DNA of 64,000 nucleotides from Rugalucina vietnamica (Eukaryota > Mollusca > Bivalvia > Lucinida > Lucinidae): the NCBI GenBank assembly GCA_964017185.1, contig OZ024874.1, positions 31,968,721-32,032,720 of the forward strand, read 5' to 3'. The notes beneath the pieces are model-generated. The model had not been told where the DNA came from. It saw nothing but the letters and a program-made list of their open reading frames with translations, and did no database searches. This document shows, in pieces, positions 21,338-32,750 of the stretch. Position 1 is the stretch's first letter, and every line of letters begins with the position of its first letter. The position numbers and the translations under genes were made by a program.

Positions 21338-22480
21338 ATAATGACCCCCGAGGTGGGGCCATATTTGACCCCAGGGGCAAGATTGGCAGGATTTATGTAG
21401 AGCTCCACATGACAATGTTGTATATCAAATATACAAGCTTTGTGTCATGCTGTTGCAGAGAAGATTTTTTCATATATGTATTTCCATTATAAGTCTATGG
21501 TAGATAATGACATGCCTGGGGCGTGGCCTGTATGGACCCCAGGGGCACCGTTGGCAGCATTCATAAAGGAGAATATTATACATTGGTCCACACAACATAT
21601 GAAAGCTCTGGGCCATATGGTTTCGGAGAAGAAGATTTTTTTTATGTTTTTCCCATGACGCCCCCGGTTGGGCACGGTTGGCAGGATTTATAAAGAGGAC
21701 CACTATACATTGCTACTGACAAAATATGAAAGCTCTGGGCCTTGTGGTTTCGGAGAAGAAGATTTTTTTATGTTTTTCCCATTGCAAGTCTATGGGAGCT
21801 AATGACCCCCGGGGCGGGGCCATTTTTGACCCCAGGGGCATGATTGGCAGGATTTATATAGAGGACCACTACACATTGCTACATACAAAATATGAAAGCT
21901 TTGGGCTTTGTGGTTTTGGAGAAGAATTTTTTATGTTTTTCCTAATGACCCCCAGGGCGGGGCCCGTATGGACCCCAGGGGCACAGTAGGCAGGATTTAT
22001 AAAGAGGACCATTATACATTGCTACACACAAAATATGAAAGCTCTGGGCCTTATGATTTCGGAGAAGAAGATTTTTTAAAGTTTTTTTCCCATGACGCCC
22101 CCGGGGCGGGGCCCGTATGGACCCCAGGGGCACGGTTGGCAGGATTTATAAAGAGGACAACTATACATTGCTACACACAAAATATGAAAGCTTTGGGTCT
22201 TGTGGTTTCGGAGACGAAGATTTTTTTGTATGTTTTTCCCATTGTAAGTCTATGGGAGCTAATGACCCCCGGGGCGGGGCCATTTTTGACCCCAGGGGCA
22301 TGATTGGCAGGATTTATATAGAAGACCACTAAACATTGCTTCATACAAAATATGAAAGCTCTGGGCCTTGTGGTTTCAGAGAAAAAGATTTTTTTATATT
22401 TTCCCAATGACGCCCCCGGGACGGGGCCTGTATGGACCCCAGGGGTATGATTGGCAGGATTTATGAAGAGGACCACTAGA
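21338..22480. repeat. Minisatellite, about 145-168 bp unit, about eight copies
   Basis: The unit begins TGACCCCCGGGGCGGGGCC, then GACCCCAGGGGCA, GGATTTATAAAGAGGACCAC, ATATGAAAGCTCTGGGCC and a TTCGGAGAAGAAGATTTTT run. Anchors occur near 21369, 21535, 21670 (shortened), 21828, 21971, 22120, 22288 and 22435. Some units have an extra 20-bp CATTGCAAGTCTATGGGAGC block, which explains two period lengths. The repeated open frame (GRIYKEDHYTLLHTKYES) is a by-product. It lies in intron 4. Confidence 0.93.
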
Positions 22481-23051
22481 CTGTTTAATTGTATCATCGT
22501 AGTGTGCTCTAAATTAAAATAATAATAATGCCAGCGAATATACTTGAAAAGTTACAGGGGTTGCGTATTTCAATGACGTCATCTATATCGTTTTGGCGTT
22601 GCGCTCGATGTTGGCGTACATTGTCAATTTGATTTTATTGCAGAAACGGCGAAAATAAACGCATTTTTCATAAAATATCAGAATAAACTTCAAGAATTAC
22701 TTAATCGAATGTTGAAAACTAAAATCTTATAACTCATTTCAGCTTCCTTTTAACTGAAGAAAAACAAACACAAACGTTATCAAAACGTCACGTAAGATGT
22801 AACAATTTAATGCTTATTCTATATAAAAAAAAGGTTATTAAAATTTTCTATCAATCATTTTTTTTTTCAAACCCTTATACTTATTTTCGCATAACTGAAC
22901 ATACTATATGTCAAAACAAGCATTTATTGCCAGGTATTCTGATAGGAGTATCAAACGTTTTTCAATGCATATGGCCTAAACGTAAGATTGGTATTTTGTA
23001 TTTTATCTTTTATTCAAACCCATCTGGACCACAGTTGCTAATAAAAACTAA

Positions 23052-23810
23052 AGTCCAATTCGCATGCGCAAAAAAATACACGCGTGTAAATATACTCCGG
23101 TGTGTATTTATACTCCGGTGTGCAAATCAACCTGAGAGTAAATTTAAATTGCGTTCGCATGGGTTTTATCTCCAGGAGTATTTTTGTAGGTAAATTTATC
23201 ATTTCTGGATTAAAACCTGTTCATTTAAGTTTTCTGTATTTGCAAAACAAGAAGAGGCTGCTTCAAGGTGTTCATGTAGACTTTGGCAGCAGAGGGGAAT
23301 CATGTAATGGTCAGGCTTAACCTTAGCAGTTATACAGTTCCCTTTTTTCATCCTTTCACAAGGAATTCCTGTTAAAATGCCCCAAGAATCCTAACCAAGA
23401 ATGATGAAGAAATAGTGTGGCTGTTTGCACACCATATGATCTAAAATGTTATGAATGGCAATAAACTCTTATTTAGCAACAATGTCCACAGTTTCAGCAA
23501 TTGTCATATAATCAGTTAGGAACAAAAACTGAGAAAATTCGTTATCTAAAAGCAGAATATTGACTTGAAATAAAAAATACTCATGGGTAAATTTTACTTT
23601 GCGTTCGCATGGGACATAATAGTAAATTTACACGTGTGTATTTGTAAAAATAAAATTTGCATCTGGTCAGACCCAGGAGTAAATTTACCCATATGCAAAT
23701 ATACTCCGGTGTGTATTTGCGTTCGCATGCGCCATTTACTTACCCCGAGTAAAATTTGCACACCGGAGTATATTTACACGTGTGTATTTTTGGCGCATGC
23801 GAATTGGACT
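23052..23810. mobile_element. TAA-flanked foldback element (759 bp)
   Basis: The ends AGTCCAATTCGCATGCGC and GCGCATGCGAATTGGACT are perfect inverted repeats, extended by shared CACGTGTAAATATACTCCGG. TAA flanks both sides (23049-23051, 23811-23813). A 3-bp TWA duplication suggests a PIF/Harbinger-type non-autonomous element. The internal motif TACTCCGGTGTG recurs several times in both orientations. No coding. Confidence 0.82.
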
Positions 23811-24314
23811 TAAGTTTGTATGGTTCAATGCTAAATTCATTGACAATAGTTTTGAATAATGTAATTAATGTTGAGTTTTGAATAATATACTATCTCTAAT
23901 TATTGCATTACGAAATCTAGCGACGATGTCACACCGCATAAAAACACGCAAGCAACTGTAGGCCGAAAACCTCCAGAAACTCATTTTAGAATGATATCTA
24001 TATGAAGTTCACCGATCAACCCATTCAGTAAAATGCATGAAGAAAAAATTTAACGGCTATGCACTTTTCGGCTAATTATTTCGTGAATCTAGCGGAAATG
24101 TCACACTGCCGAAAAAACACAACGTCTGCATGACGTTAATGAAAAAGGTTCAATACGCATTGCGGTTGGCAATCCAGATATACAAGATATTTAAAAACTT
24201 CTAAACTGAAGTATCAGCCAACAGAAAAATGTTTTCCTCGGTTATGTAGCTAGATAACCGGCTTGACTAACGTCAAGTAATTTAAAATGAAGTGTAAAGT
24301 CAACTACATAAATA

Positions 24315-24363
<49 letters not shown>
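24315..24363. repeat. Poly-A tract
   Basis: A run of about 49 A residues in intron 4, possibly the tail of a degraded retroposon, though I see no body next to it. Confidence 0.9.
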
Positions 24364-24364
<1 letters not shown>

Positions 24365-24711
24365 GGCTAGACGTCGGTTACGCAATTGATCGAGCGTAAC
24401 GCCTTAATTATACAGTCATCAGCGCACTGTTCACGTTTATTTCTGTCACATTGCTTTCCTAAATATTAAAGAATTTATTACTTAAAAGTTGAAGAACATG
24501 TGACCGGTACTTATAAAGATACAACACATGAAAGGCACAATATAAGGCTAACAATTTATAGAAAACATGCCAGTGGTTTCACCCACGTGTCTTTCAAGGC
24601 GAATACTTTTAACTACTTGTTTTCCTTTGACATGTTTTTGGTATCATAATAAAGGTAAAATGCTACCCTTTCAAATAATGTAAAATAAAATAAGTGTTTG
24701 CATTGTTGCAG

Positions 24712-24880
24712 GAAACGAGTTGGTTGGTCCATCGCAGCGTCTGTATTCTGGTCAGATCTATTCTCTGTTCTGGCCCTGTGGGTACCTGATAATGGCTGGC
24801 TTTGCCTACCTGATCCGTGACTGGTCAACTTTCCAGATTATATGTTCGACCCCTGGTGTTGTATTCCTATCATTCTGGGC
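24712..24880 (+). CDS. SLC22 exon 5 (TM5-TM6)
   Basis: Acceptor GTTGCAG|GA, donor GGGC|GTAAGC, phase 2. It encodes NELVGPSQRLYSGQIYSLFW and the LIRDWSTFQ segment between TM5 and TM6, both conserved positions of the family. Confidence 0.93.
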
Positions 24881-24925
24881 GTAAGCACTTCTGTAATCAA
24901 AAGCAAACTTTCTGCAACTACATAT

Positions 24926-25127
24926 GAGCCTGTGCGTGACAAAACCAACAACTTGTGTTTCCAACCAGGTCCTACACAAGCACATAAGATGGCAAGAGAC
25001 TGGCAATTTAGGCTTTAGAAAGAAGAGGAATTGTACTATCCGTGTAGCGAAAACAAAGTTACTGCGAAGCTGATCTGCGCCTTTGTTTTCGCTTATGCAG
25101 ATTGTTGGTTTTCTCACGCGAAGGCTC
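24926..25127. mobile_element. MITE copy 3 (202 bp) in intron 5
   Basis: The ends GAGCCTGTGCGTGACAAAAC and TTTTCTCACGCGAAGGCTC, with the same GCGAAAACAAAG/CTTTGTTTTCGC hairpin as the 234-bp copies. The central hairpin is shortened. AT flanks both sides. Confidence 0.82.
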
Positions 25128-25282
25128 ATTTTCTTTAAGATATGTCCATATATATTATTTCCCAGAATATAGTAATAGGATGCTTTTTATTTCTCTACAA
25201 AAATGCTATTCTTTATAAATACTAGGATTTTACAGGACCTGGAATCCATTGGAAATCATTAATGTTATCATTACCGTTATCA

Positions 25283-25355
25283 TTCTTCTTCTTCGTCCTC
25301 TTTCTTCTTCTTCTTCTTCTTCTTCTTCTTCTTCTAATGTTGTTGTTTTCTTCAG
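25283..25355. repeat. (CTT)n microsatellite serving as polypyrimidine tract
   Basis: A CTT trinucleotide run ends just before TTGTTGTTTTCTTCAG, the exon 6 acceptor, so an unstable repeat supplies much of the pyrimidine-rich 3' splice-site context. Confidence 0.85.
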
Positions 25356-25574
25356 TCTATATCCGGAATCTCCTAGATGGCTGTATTTCCAAGGTCGCCA
25401 CGAGGAACTAAAAACATTTATCCTGAAAACTGCCAAAGTTAATGGAAGAAAAGTGTCTGCCAATTTCTTCGAAAATTTGCCCATTCCTAGCAAAGAAGAA
25501 GGAAAAGTCGGTTTTCACAAATTATTTTCTCATAGACCATTGGCTGTTCGGACATGTGTTTTATATGTCAACTG
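25356..25574 (+). CDS. SLC22 exon 6 (PESPRWL and cytosolic loop)
   Basis: Acceptor TTCTTCAG|T, donor AACTG|GTAAGT, phase 2. It begins LYPESPRWLYFQGRHEELKT, the family hallmark after TM6, then the central cytosolic loop, and ends in RTCVLYVN at the start of TM7. Confidence 0.95.
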
Positions 25575-26094
25575 GTAAGTCCATGAAGCCGTTGAAGATA
25601 TTGAGAGATATCCAATAAAGAGAGATTGAACATTTAAGAATGGTATTCTAAGGATAACTGCAACATTTCCCATATGTCGTTGTGTAAGACATTACACTTA
25701 ACACGTTAACCTCAATTTTAGGCAATCGAAAAGAACCCAGGATGTACTCCCCATTCGCATAATTTATATTAGTTGAGAGAAAGCCACAAAATTACTGACT
25801 GCAAAAATTGAGAACAGTGCTGCCAAATTCCCTGGAATATTTTGCATTTGCTAAACTAAAGAGTTGTTGTTTTTTATGTTCTGATTGCACCAATTTCTTA
25901 TCATGACTTTCTTTCATATTTTCCTTTACGTCAACGTTCATAAAAAGAAAATCTCCAAATAAAAATATCTCAGAGAGAAATACCAGTCATTTAGAACATT
26001 CATTACGAAAACATGCCCATGCAATATACAGAGATTTGTAAAGTTGTAAAAAGTGAAAATTGTCAGTAGAAATTTTTCGATATTTCTTTTATTT

Positions 26095-26160
26095 TTGCTC
26101 AAAACATAGATTTGGTGTACACGTGAGTGGTTCTAACGAGTACCCAAAATCTATGTTTGG
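26095..26160. repeat. AAACATAGAT palindrome, copy 1
   Basis: AAAACATAGATTTGGTGTAC and GAGTACCCAAAATCTATGTTT form an inverted pair. Related short palindromes occur at 31118 and 43845. Confidence 0.65.
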
Positions 26161-26550
26161 GATCAAAAATAAGAATATTAGGTATACCCCTGCAAAACCC
26201 CAGTTTTTCTACATGAAAGTGGGGTTTAAGGGGGTGAACATTTCACGGACATGTTTTCTTGGTGTTTACTGCAAACCGACAGAAATGCATATATTTTGGA
26301 ATCTTTATCTACAAACTGAGGTAGAAATTCAAGTTATGAAAATATTGGAAACAAATAATATAAATGATTTGGAATAAGTATAGATCTGCAAACCAAGATT
26401 GTACATGTATTACCAATGATTTGGGATTTTTACCTGCAAACCAAGATCGAAGAAATATCTATGATTTTGGATTTTTATCTCATACGAAAAATATGGATTT
26501 TGATTTTTATCGGCAAACGAAGATACTTATCAAACATGTCCTCAATCTAG

Positions 26551-26648
26551 GATAGCAGTATGTTTGACGACCTATGGTCTGGCACTGAACAGCGATGGAC
26601 TTGGACGGGGAAGCGGAATCCACCTATATTTCGCCCTCCAGTGCTTAA
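26551..26648 (+). CDS. SLC22 exon 7, 5' part (TM7), ends at insertion
   Basis: The acceptor is CTCAATCTAG|G, matching the phase of exon 6. It encodes IAVCLTTYGLALNSDGLG and HLYFALQC, aligning with the YYGLSLNT-type TM7 segment of SLC22 proteins. Coding similarity stops at TTAA (26645-26648), where the inserted element begins. No splice donor lies at the junction. Confidence 0.9.
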
Positions 26649-26692
26649 AGTCTCATTATACTTTCAATCATTTTTTTCAATTTTGATAATTC

Positions 26693-27625
26693 TTGACATG
26701 TTCTAGTGCTTCGTTTGCCGAACATGGATCTGTCGAAAACTTCCCAAATGAATTACTGATAAACCAATTAAAGACTAATGAAAATTTGACAAAAATGAGT
26801 GACAGTGATAAATATATATTTTTGCCCGCCCTTCACACTCGAATTTTATGCGCAAAGGTCTGGAATACCGGAGGTAAATAGAAACACGTGCTAAACTCTA
26901 TTTACGACCAAAAGCAACTCGGAGTTATTAAAATAAACACATTTGAAAGTATGATCGTGTGCATAGACAAATCCTGTTCTTCACTACTTGTCCCATGCAT
27001 TGAAAGGCAATGGTGTGTACCACAAAGTGATATTTTTGTTGTACATATTTAATCGATTCTTGTCGATTTTGATTACGGAGAGGCGACATACGGGGAAATT
27101 AGGAAAGATAATAATAGGCGCGGTGAAAGACCGTTGAAGTACTCAATTTCACATTCTTTAAATGCATTACGTGAACGACGGTGCATTCATCTTTACACCA
27201 ACATCTTGGCCACGTCACATTTCCTCCTGTAGTAATGCTGTATTTTGCGGCCAGCATTCATACGGTGTGGCGCTGCAATAAAATCAAAGAAAACTTTATA
27301 CGTCTACCGCAACAATTCTTAATGCCCCGGGTTAAAAACGAGAATAAGGTTGTCAGTGATCGAGTATGAGCTATGTCGACCCGGGAACATCCAGAACTAA
27401 CCGTGTAAACTAGCTAACCGTCTAGGTTAAGCGCAGTTCCGATTCGCACATGCACACGTCATATACATGTATAAGAATGCGACGCAGCAGGTACTTCTAA
27501 TACGCTACCGTGCATCGGATGTACGTAACGATAAATACATGCAGATCACGAAAAGACGGTGTATGAATGGTGTAGATATCGCTGCTGCTCTTGCAGATCA
27601 TCAAACTACATTTTACTAAGCAATT
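26693..27625. other. Left interior of the 19.3-kb insertion, unassigned
   Basis: Short frames only (for example 26693-26881, MTCSSASFAEHGSVENFPNE...). I see no similarity to transposases or other known proteins. Confidence 0.35.
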
Positions 27626-27631
27626 ACATAT

Positions 27632-27865
27632 GGGCCTTCGCATGAAATAAATTCGTTGTTTTCGACCAGTTTTGACACAAACTGACCTGTACAATCACAG
27701 GAGAAGACTAGAAGCTTGAAATTTGGATTTAAGAAGATGGATAGGGGATAGTACTACCCGTGTAGCGAAAACAAAGGCGCTGATCAGCTGTGCAGTTACT
27801 GCACAGCTGATCTGCGCTTTTGTTTTTGGCATATGCAGATTGTTGATTATGTTATGTGGCGGCTC
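27632..27865. mobile_element. 234-bp MITE, copy 4
   Basis: Exactly 234 bp, with degenerate ends GGGCCTTCGCATG and ATGTGGCGGCTC, the common central hairpin (AGCTGTGCAGTTACTGCACAGCT core) and an ATAT duplication at both flanks (27628-27631, 27866-27869). Confidence 0.85.
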
Positions 27866-28102
27866 ATATAAACCCACTCGTAAGACCTCTTTTGAAACAT
27901 ATGTTTTGAAATTCAATCAATGTTTAAGCGACCAGAATGCCAACTGATCTCGGCCTCAGTACTATAATACTCAGTAATGATAGCATTGGGGTCGATCATT
28001 CTGTAAATATGGCGGCCTAGGACACATACGCCACAGGAACGTTAGAGGCACGTCACACATACCGTCGCAGCTGGAACATTTCACGTCATTGGTCTCAGTG
28101 TA

Positions 28103-28175
28103 TCAAGTCAAGTCAAAATCTCTTTATTCCCTCGTGCAAGGAAAATCTAGGGAGAACAGTATAAGTAGCTCGACA
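28103..28175 (-). mobile_element. 3' end of a LINE
   Basis: On the minus strand the segment reads AGGGAATAAAGAGATTTTGA followed by short TTGAC-type tandem units. This is the usual 3' terminus of CR1/L2-like elements. The rest of the element is not recognisable. Confidence 0.45.
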
Positions 28176-28384
28176 ATGACCCCAGACGGATCAAAGACCG
28201 GATAAGTATCGAAATTGACATGTACATGTCACTGTTACGTGACAGTAGGATATTTACTGGGATTGTATGGACTCACAAGATTTTATGAACATATCCTATC
28301 ATATTATTCATGTATCATGTACGAAAAATAGACCTATACATGGATCTCTGGGAAAAAAGCCTCCGTGGTGTGGTTTTACCTGGC

Positions 28385-28508
28385 AAAACAGGGGTATGTG
28401 CTCAACCCAGAGATCCTTTAGTCCTTCGGATGAGACATTAAATCGAGGTCTCGTCCTCGTACTACCATTGGCTGTTGACTGGGGCGTAAAACACCAAATC
28501 ATACAACC
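28385..28508 (+). repeat. SINE-like tail
   Basis: TCCTTCGGATGAGACATTAA, ATCGAGGTCTCGTCCTCGTA and TTGGCTGTTGACTGGGGCGT are followed by AAAACACCAAATCA, the conserved 3' domain also seen at 38150 and 57915. Confidence 0.65.
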
Positions 28509-28924
28509 CACTGAATGTACATGTTGTACGATTTCTTCGTGTCGCTAAAACTGTCTACATCATTCCATGATTTGGTCTTCCTTTCAAAATGACTTTTCCA
28601 CCCAAACTTTTACTCGTATCCCAGGGGTTCAGCATATCGCTATAAGCGTTTCCTGTTGGTGTGCGGGTTGTATTGCTTCAAATCCTCTACATTTTTATTT
28701 TAATATTATCTCTAAGATGTTTACTTTTAAGGTGTATACTTTTTCATCGAGCGTGTTGAAAACAGAATTGTCACAGGTGCGTAAAAATAAAAACAACAAC
28801 TGATGTTCCTTACGTTCTAAGACAATGAATGAATATCCAGATTTACACTAATGACTACCCAAAATTTCTGTTAAATATACATGTAGGAGTTTTAATTTCT
28901 GAAGTTTGTTAGTTTGCTATGTCT

Positions 28925-29075
28925 GGACGGCCCCAACGCTCCCGGGGTTTTCACCAGTACTCTGGTTTTAATGTGTCTTACTCAAGAACACAACACGGTG
29001 CCACCAGTGTGGATCGAACCCGGGACCGCTTAATCAGGAGTTCGATGCTCTAGCACTACGCCACCGCGGTCCCCT
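28925..29075 (-). mobile_element. tRNA-derived SINE
   Basis: The minus strand begins GGGACCGCGGTGGCGTAGTG (A-box), then CCCGGGTTCGATCCACACTG (B-box), then TTCTTGAGTAAGACACATTA, a motif common in tRNA-headed SINE bodies. Confidence 0.7.
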
Positions 29076-29079
29076 GTTT

Positions 29080-31100
29080 CTGAAGCGAAACAAATAAACT
29101 TTGATGAAGTCTATTGAATGGAAACGTCAGAAATAACCAAGAAATTACTGTAGAAATGTCGACTGACTTCATAGTCGGAAAGCAACGGAGCCGCGCAAGA
29201 ATATTATCAAACATTTGTAACCAAGAGAAACGTTCGAAATTTTTGTGGTCTTTTTTGAATCGACAGACCATCACCTTTCTTTCCACAATTCAAAGTCATG
29301 TTGTGATAGCTTTGCAAAGCTAAAAATATTCAAAGTGACTTTACAACATATCGTCGCATCTATTTATCATAATAAAACATCGATTCAAGCCACTAAATGC
29401 ATCGAAATGTACCATTCAAAAAACTGGAAATGGCTGTCGAAACAAAGCTCATCTTTGATTGTAAATAACTCAGCGTGTGAAATTGCTCCTATTGGCTCAC
29501 CCAGGTCATTAAAAAGTTCAGGGTATCTGCCTTCAAACGATACCAAGGGTTCTGGGCCAGGCTCTGGGGGATTTTTATGTTCCACTATTTACGAAAGGAC
29601 CCCTCTAAAAATGGAACTCTTTTCAAAATGGCAACGAGAGTCAGGCGAAAAACTCAACAAGCCTCCCGCTTGAGTACAGCTATTTCCCTCCCTACAAACA
29701 GAAAGGCAATGGATCAAAACACTTTAAAATGATGTGTTACCTTATTTGTTTTACTTTAATCCAAATGTACAACACGTTTGCTGTTTAAAACACCATTAAA
29801 TCCACACAGTTCCATGTTTTGTTTTTGGTTTCATTTCTTGGAATTGACTGACGTAATCAAGAAACGTCACAGGTTTTGCGCCGATATCGATTGTGTATTT
29901 ATTCGCTTATAAGTTAGCAATTATACTAAATCCAATTGTATTTGGCGAATGTCCACCCAAAAAATCACTCAAAAGAATCACTATACCCTTCTCAGTTTCA
30001 TTTAGGTATGCGCTTCAGGTGGACGGGCACCTGCTAATTAACTGACAGATTAATGGGCGCGCGGGCGAGGATATGTGGAAGGTGTTGTGTTATATATATG
30101 CATGATAATTTAAAAAAAAATGGATTGAAATACTAAAGGGGCTATTGAAGGGTGTTTAGATTTACACATGGTAGAGGGATAGGCCAATGAATTTGGAGTT
30201 TCCGAGAACTTTCAAGGGAGTCTGAACCCCACCCCCATCCCCTTTCAAACATCTTGAGCAATCCCCGGAGTGTACTCCCATATTAAAGCAGTACGGGTAT
30301 GTGCCGCAAAAAAAGCCCCCCTTTTTGAGATTTATTAGCTCTAAAAGCACCCACTTTTTCTGAATGTACCCATTTTTTTCCCACTTCGATCAGCTCTAAA
30401 GGTACAACTTTACCGTTCTTTCTTTTCAACTCTGAAAGCACCCATTTTTTTTTTCAGTTTTATCAGCTCCGTAAGCCCCCCCCCCCCTTTTTTTTTTGTT
30501 TAACCTAGGGCGACACATATATACCAATTTTATATGTGGGTACCCCCACCCCCGGGCCTCTATGATTGACAAGAAGGAAATCGACCGGCATTTACACATT
30601 CGTCTCCTATGGTTAACAGTAGATAACAGAAAAAAAAAGTTGTTGAATGAAGGGTGCTGGGCAAAATGATATTTCTTGTGACTCCATTGCCGTAGAAATG
30701 AGCAGATATTTTACCTTCGATTTTTCCCCAAGCATGAGTCGGGGTGAATGAAAACTTAGAAGGTTGCCTTGGGATATTAAGCAGGGATTTTACCGAAATG
30801 TGTGTCCCTGCAGTGCAGAGTTGTAAGTCGTATGGGGTGACCAAGGCTAGTTGATGCATGGGGTAGGTTGATGCAGTTTCAATAAATCGTCAACGAGGTT
30901 ATCTAAGACATCAGAACTACAAAATAAAGTTGTCCTTTGCTTAATACCATCTTTTCCGGAAGTTTGGTGGGGTTTTAAGAACAATATGAAAATTGTATCA
31001 ACTTGCCCCGATCTGATGAAATGTCTAGTCAACGCATCATCCGTGTAATATAATTATATTCCTTAACCCCATGTTTATGTAATGAAACTGGGTTATACGG
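29080..31100. other. No recognised gene
   Basis: The longest frame (29245-29673, + strand, 142 codons) has no recognisable domain and mixed composition, so I do not call it. At about 30310-30490 there are degenerate repeats of a unit like CAGCTCTAAAGGTAC with T-rich spacers. Confidence 0.35.
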
Positions 31101-31117
31101 GGTATTCAATTTTTTTT

Positions 31118-31185
31118 TCTAATCCAAAACATAGATTGTGGGTACTCGGCGAGACGATTTGAACGTGTACACACAACTGATGTTT
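31118..31185. repeat. AAACATAGAT palindrome, copy 2
   Basis: AAAACATAGATTGTGGGTAC and GTGTACACACAACTGATGTTT are inverted partners, related to 26095 and 43845. Confidence 0.6.
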
Positions 31186-31959
31186 TGTCAAATTTTCAAT
31201 TTTTACAGCTGAGAAAAATCTTTGTATATTTCATGGGCATGTTTTGGAGCTTACCCTAGTGTTACTATACAAAAATGGGGTGTAAGGGGGTATTCAATAC
31301 ACGGACATGTTATCCTGATAAAATTCCAGTGTGTGTGGGGGGGGGGGGGCTCACAACGGTTCTTCTGGGGTGGTTAGCGGCTAGTTGTTCAATCTTTCAA
31401 AGATTGCTAATTACCAGGGTGACGATGTTATGTTCTATAACATCAGCCTAATAAATCGGCGAATTAATCACTTATTCACGGGACAATACACAACTTTGCG
31501 ATATTTATTTCATCTTTGTGCTTCAATTTTGCTTAAGTTTCTACAGAGCATCCCATATCTGTAACAAAACCTTGAGATCTACACACGACTTTAGCTTACA
31601 TTTCAGGGGAAACAACAAATGCGTGACCTGGATTATTTATATACACATTGGTTTCCCCTTCCTATAGACGCTTCTTTTTATAGGCGGATGGACGACGAAC
31701 GGACACCGGAGCATGGGTACACTATAAGCTCACCTTGTGAGCTTAACGGCTAAGGTGAGCTAAAACGAGTCTGGAGATGCCCAATAATTAAAACATGTTC
31801 TGAGGAAAAACTATGTCACCCCAACCGACCAAATCTAACTAAACAGTCTAGTTTGTGCAATTTAGTTGAAATTAGCACAAACATGGCCTAGTGAACTTTC
31901 AGTAATGTTTCTGTTAAAATCCATCCATTGACTGATTCAGAATATATTGTGGCGGAAGT

Positions 31960-31960
<1 letters not shown>

Positions 31961-32032
<72 letters not shown>
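31961..32032. repeat. Poly-T tract (about 72 bases)
   Basis: A homopolymer T run, possibly a retroposon tail on the minus strand. The length is likely unreliable in assembly. Confidence 0.9.
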
Positions 32033-32577
32033 CAGTTTTAAGGGGCGTTTGCAAAGAAAATTAGGTCGAGGCCACCAAAATCTAAATTCTTTCAGCTATA
32101 TTCCAACCATGACTGTATATAGGCTGTGAAAGTTTACTGTCAAAATCCAGACACTGTTCCAAGACATCCCATCAGAAAGAAGCTATGCGGACACCAACAG
32201 GATCAGCACCAGAGATAATATGATCACTCTTCTTTCGGGGTGGAGGGAAGGGGGGACATAATAAGAATATGATACTTCATGTCAAAATTTGGCTTCGACT
32301 GGCAAAGAGGTTTAAGATCTTTTAAAATTGTGGATGACTGCCTATCTAATAAGCTCTCACCTATGAGCCTTTGGTGAGCTTAACTGAGAAAGGAAATGGT
32401 TGATAAGAAATGAAAGAAAACAACAACACATCATTTTATACCAGTTTGAATGTCTGTTGTAATTATGCGCATACATGACATTGGACAATCAACAAAATTT
32501 CAACAAAATCTGGCTGCTTAGGCACAATACGTAGATGCTTGAAATTTCAAATTTGCGCTGCTAAATAAGAACACCAT

Positions 32578-32750
32578 CAATATGCATAGGCAAAATGAAA
32601 GGCACATATCAGCTGTCCAGTAACTGCACAGCTGATCAGCATCTTTGTTATCGTTACAGGTAGTACAACCACTTTTCTTCAATCCAAAATTTCAAGCTTC
32701 TAGCCTTCTTCTGTGATTGCATAGGCCGGATTGTGTCAGACATGGTTGGC
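32578..32750. mobile_element. Degenerate copy of the 234-bp MITE
   Basis: The central hairpin (ATCAGCTGTCCAGTAACTGC, ACAGCTGATCAGCATCTTTG) and the AAATTTCAAGCTTCTAGCC block are recognisable. The terminal repeats have decayed. Confidence 0.65.

Noticed and set aside
21908..22303. 131-codon protein with internal repeats
   Set aside because: It lies wholly inside the minisatellite and repeats with its unit.
21338..22480. CRISPR-like array
   Set aside because: Units of 145-168 bp repeat along their full length with no unique spacers, in a eukaryotic intron.
29245..29673. 142-codon plus-strand protein
   Set aside because: No recognisable domain, no splice context and a competing minus frame. 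Not enough to call a gene.
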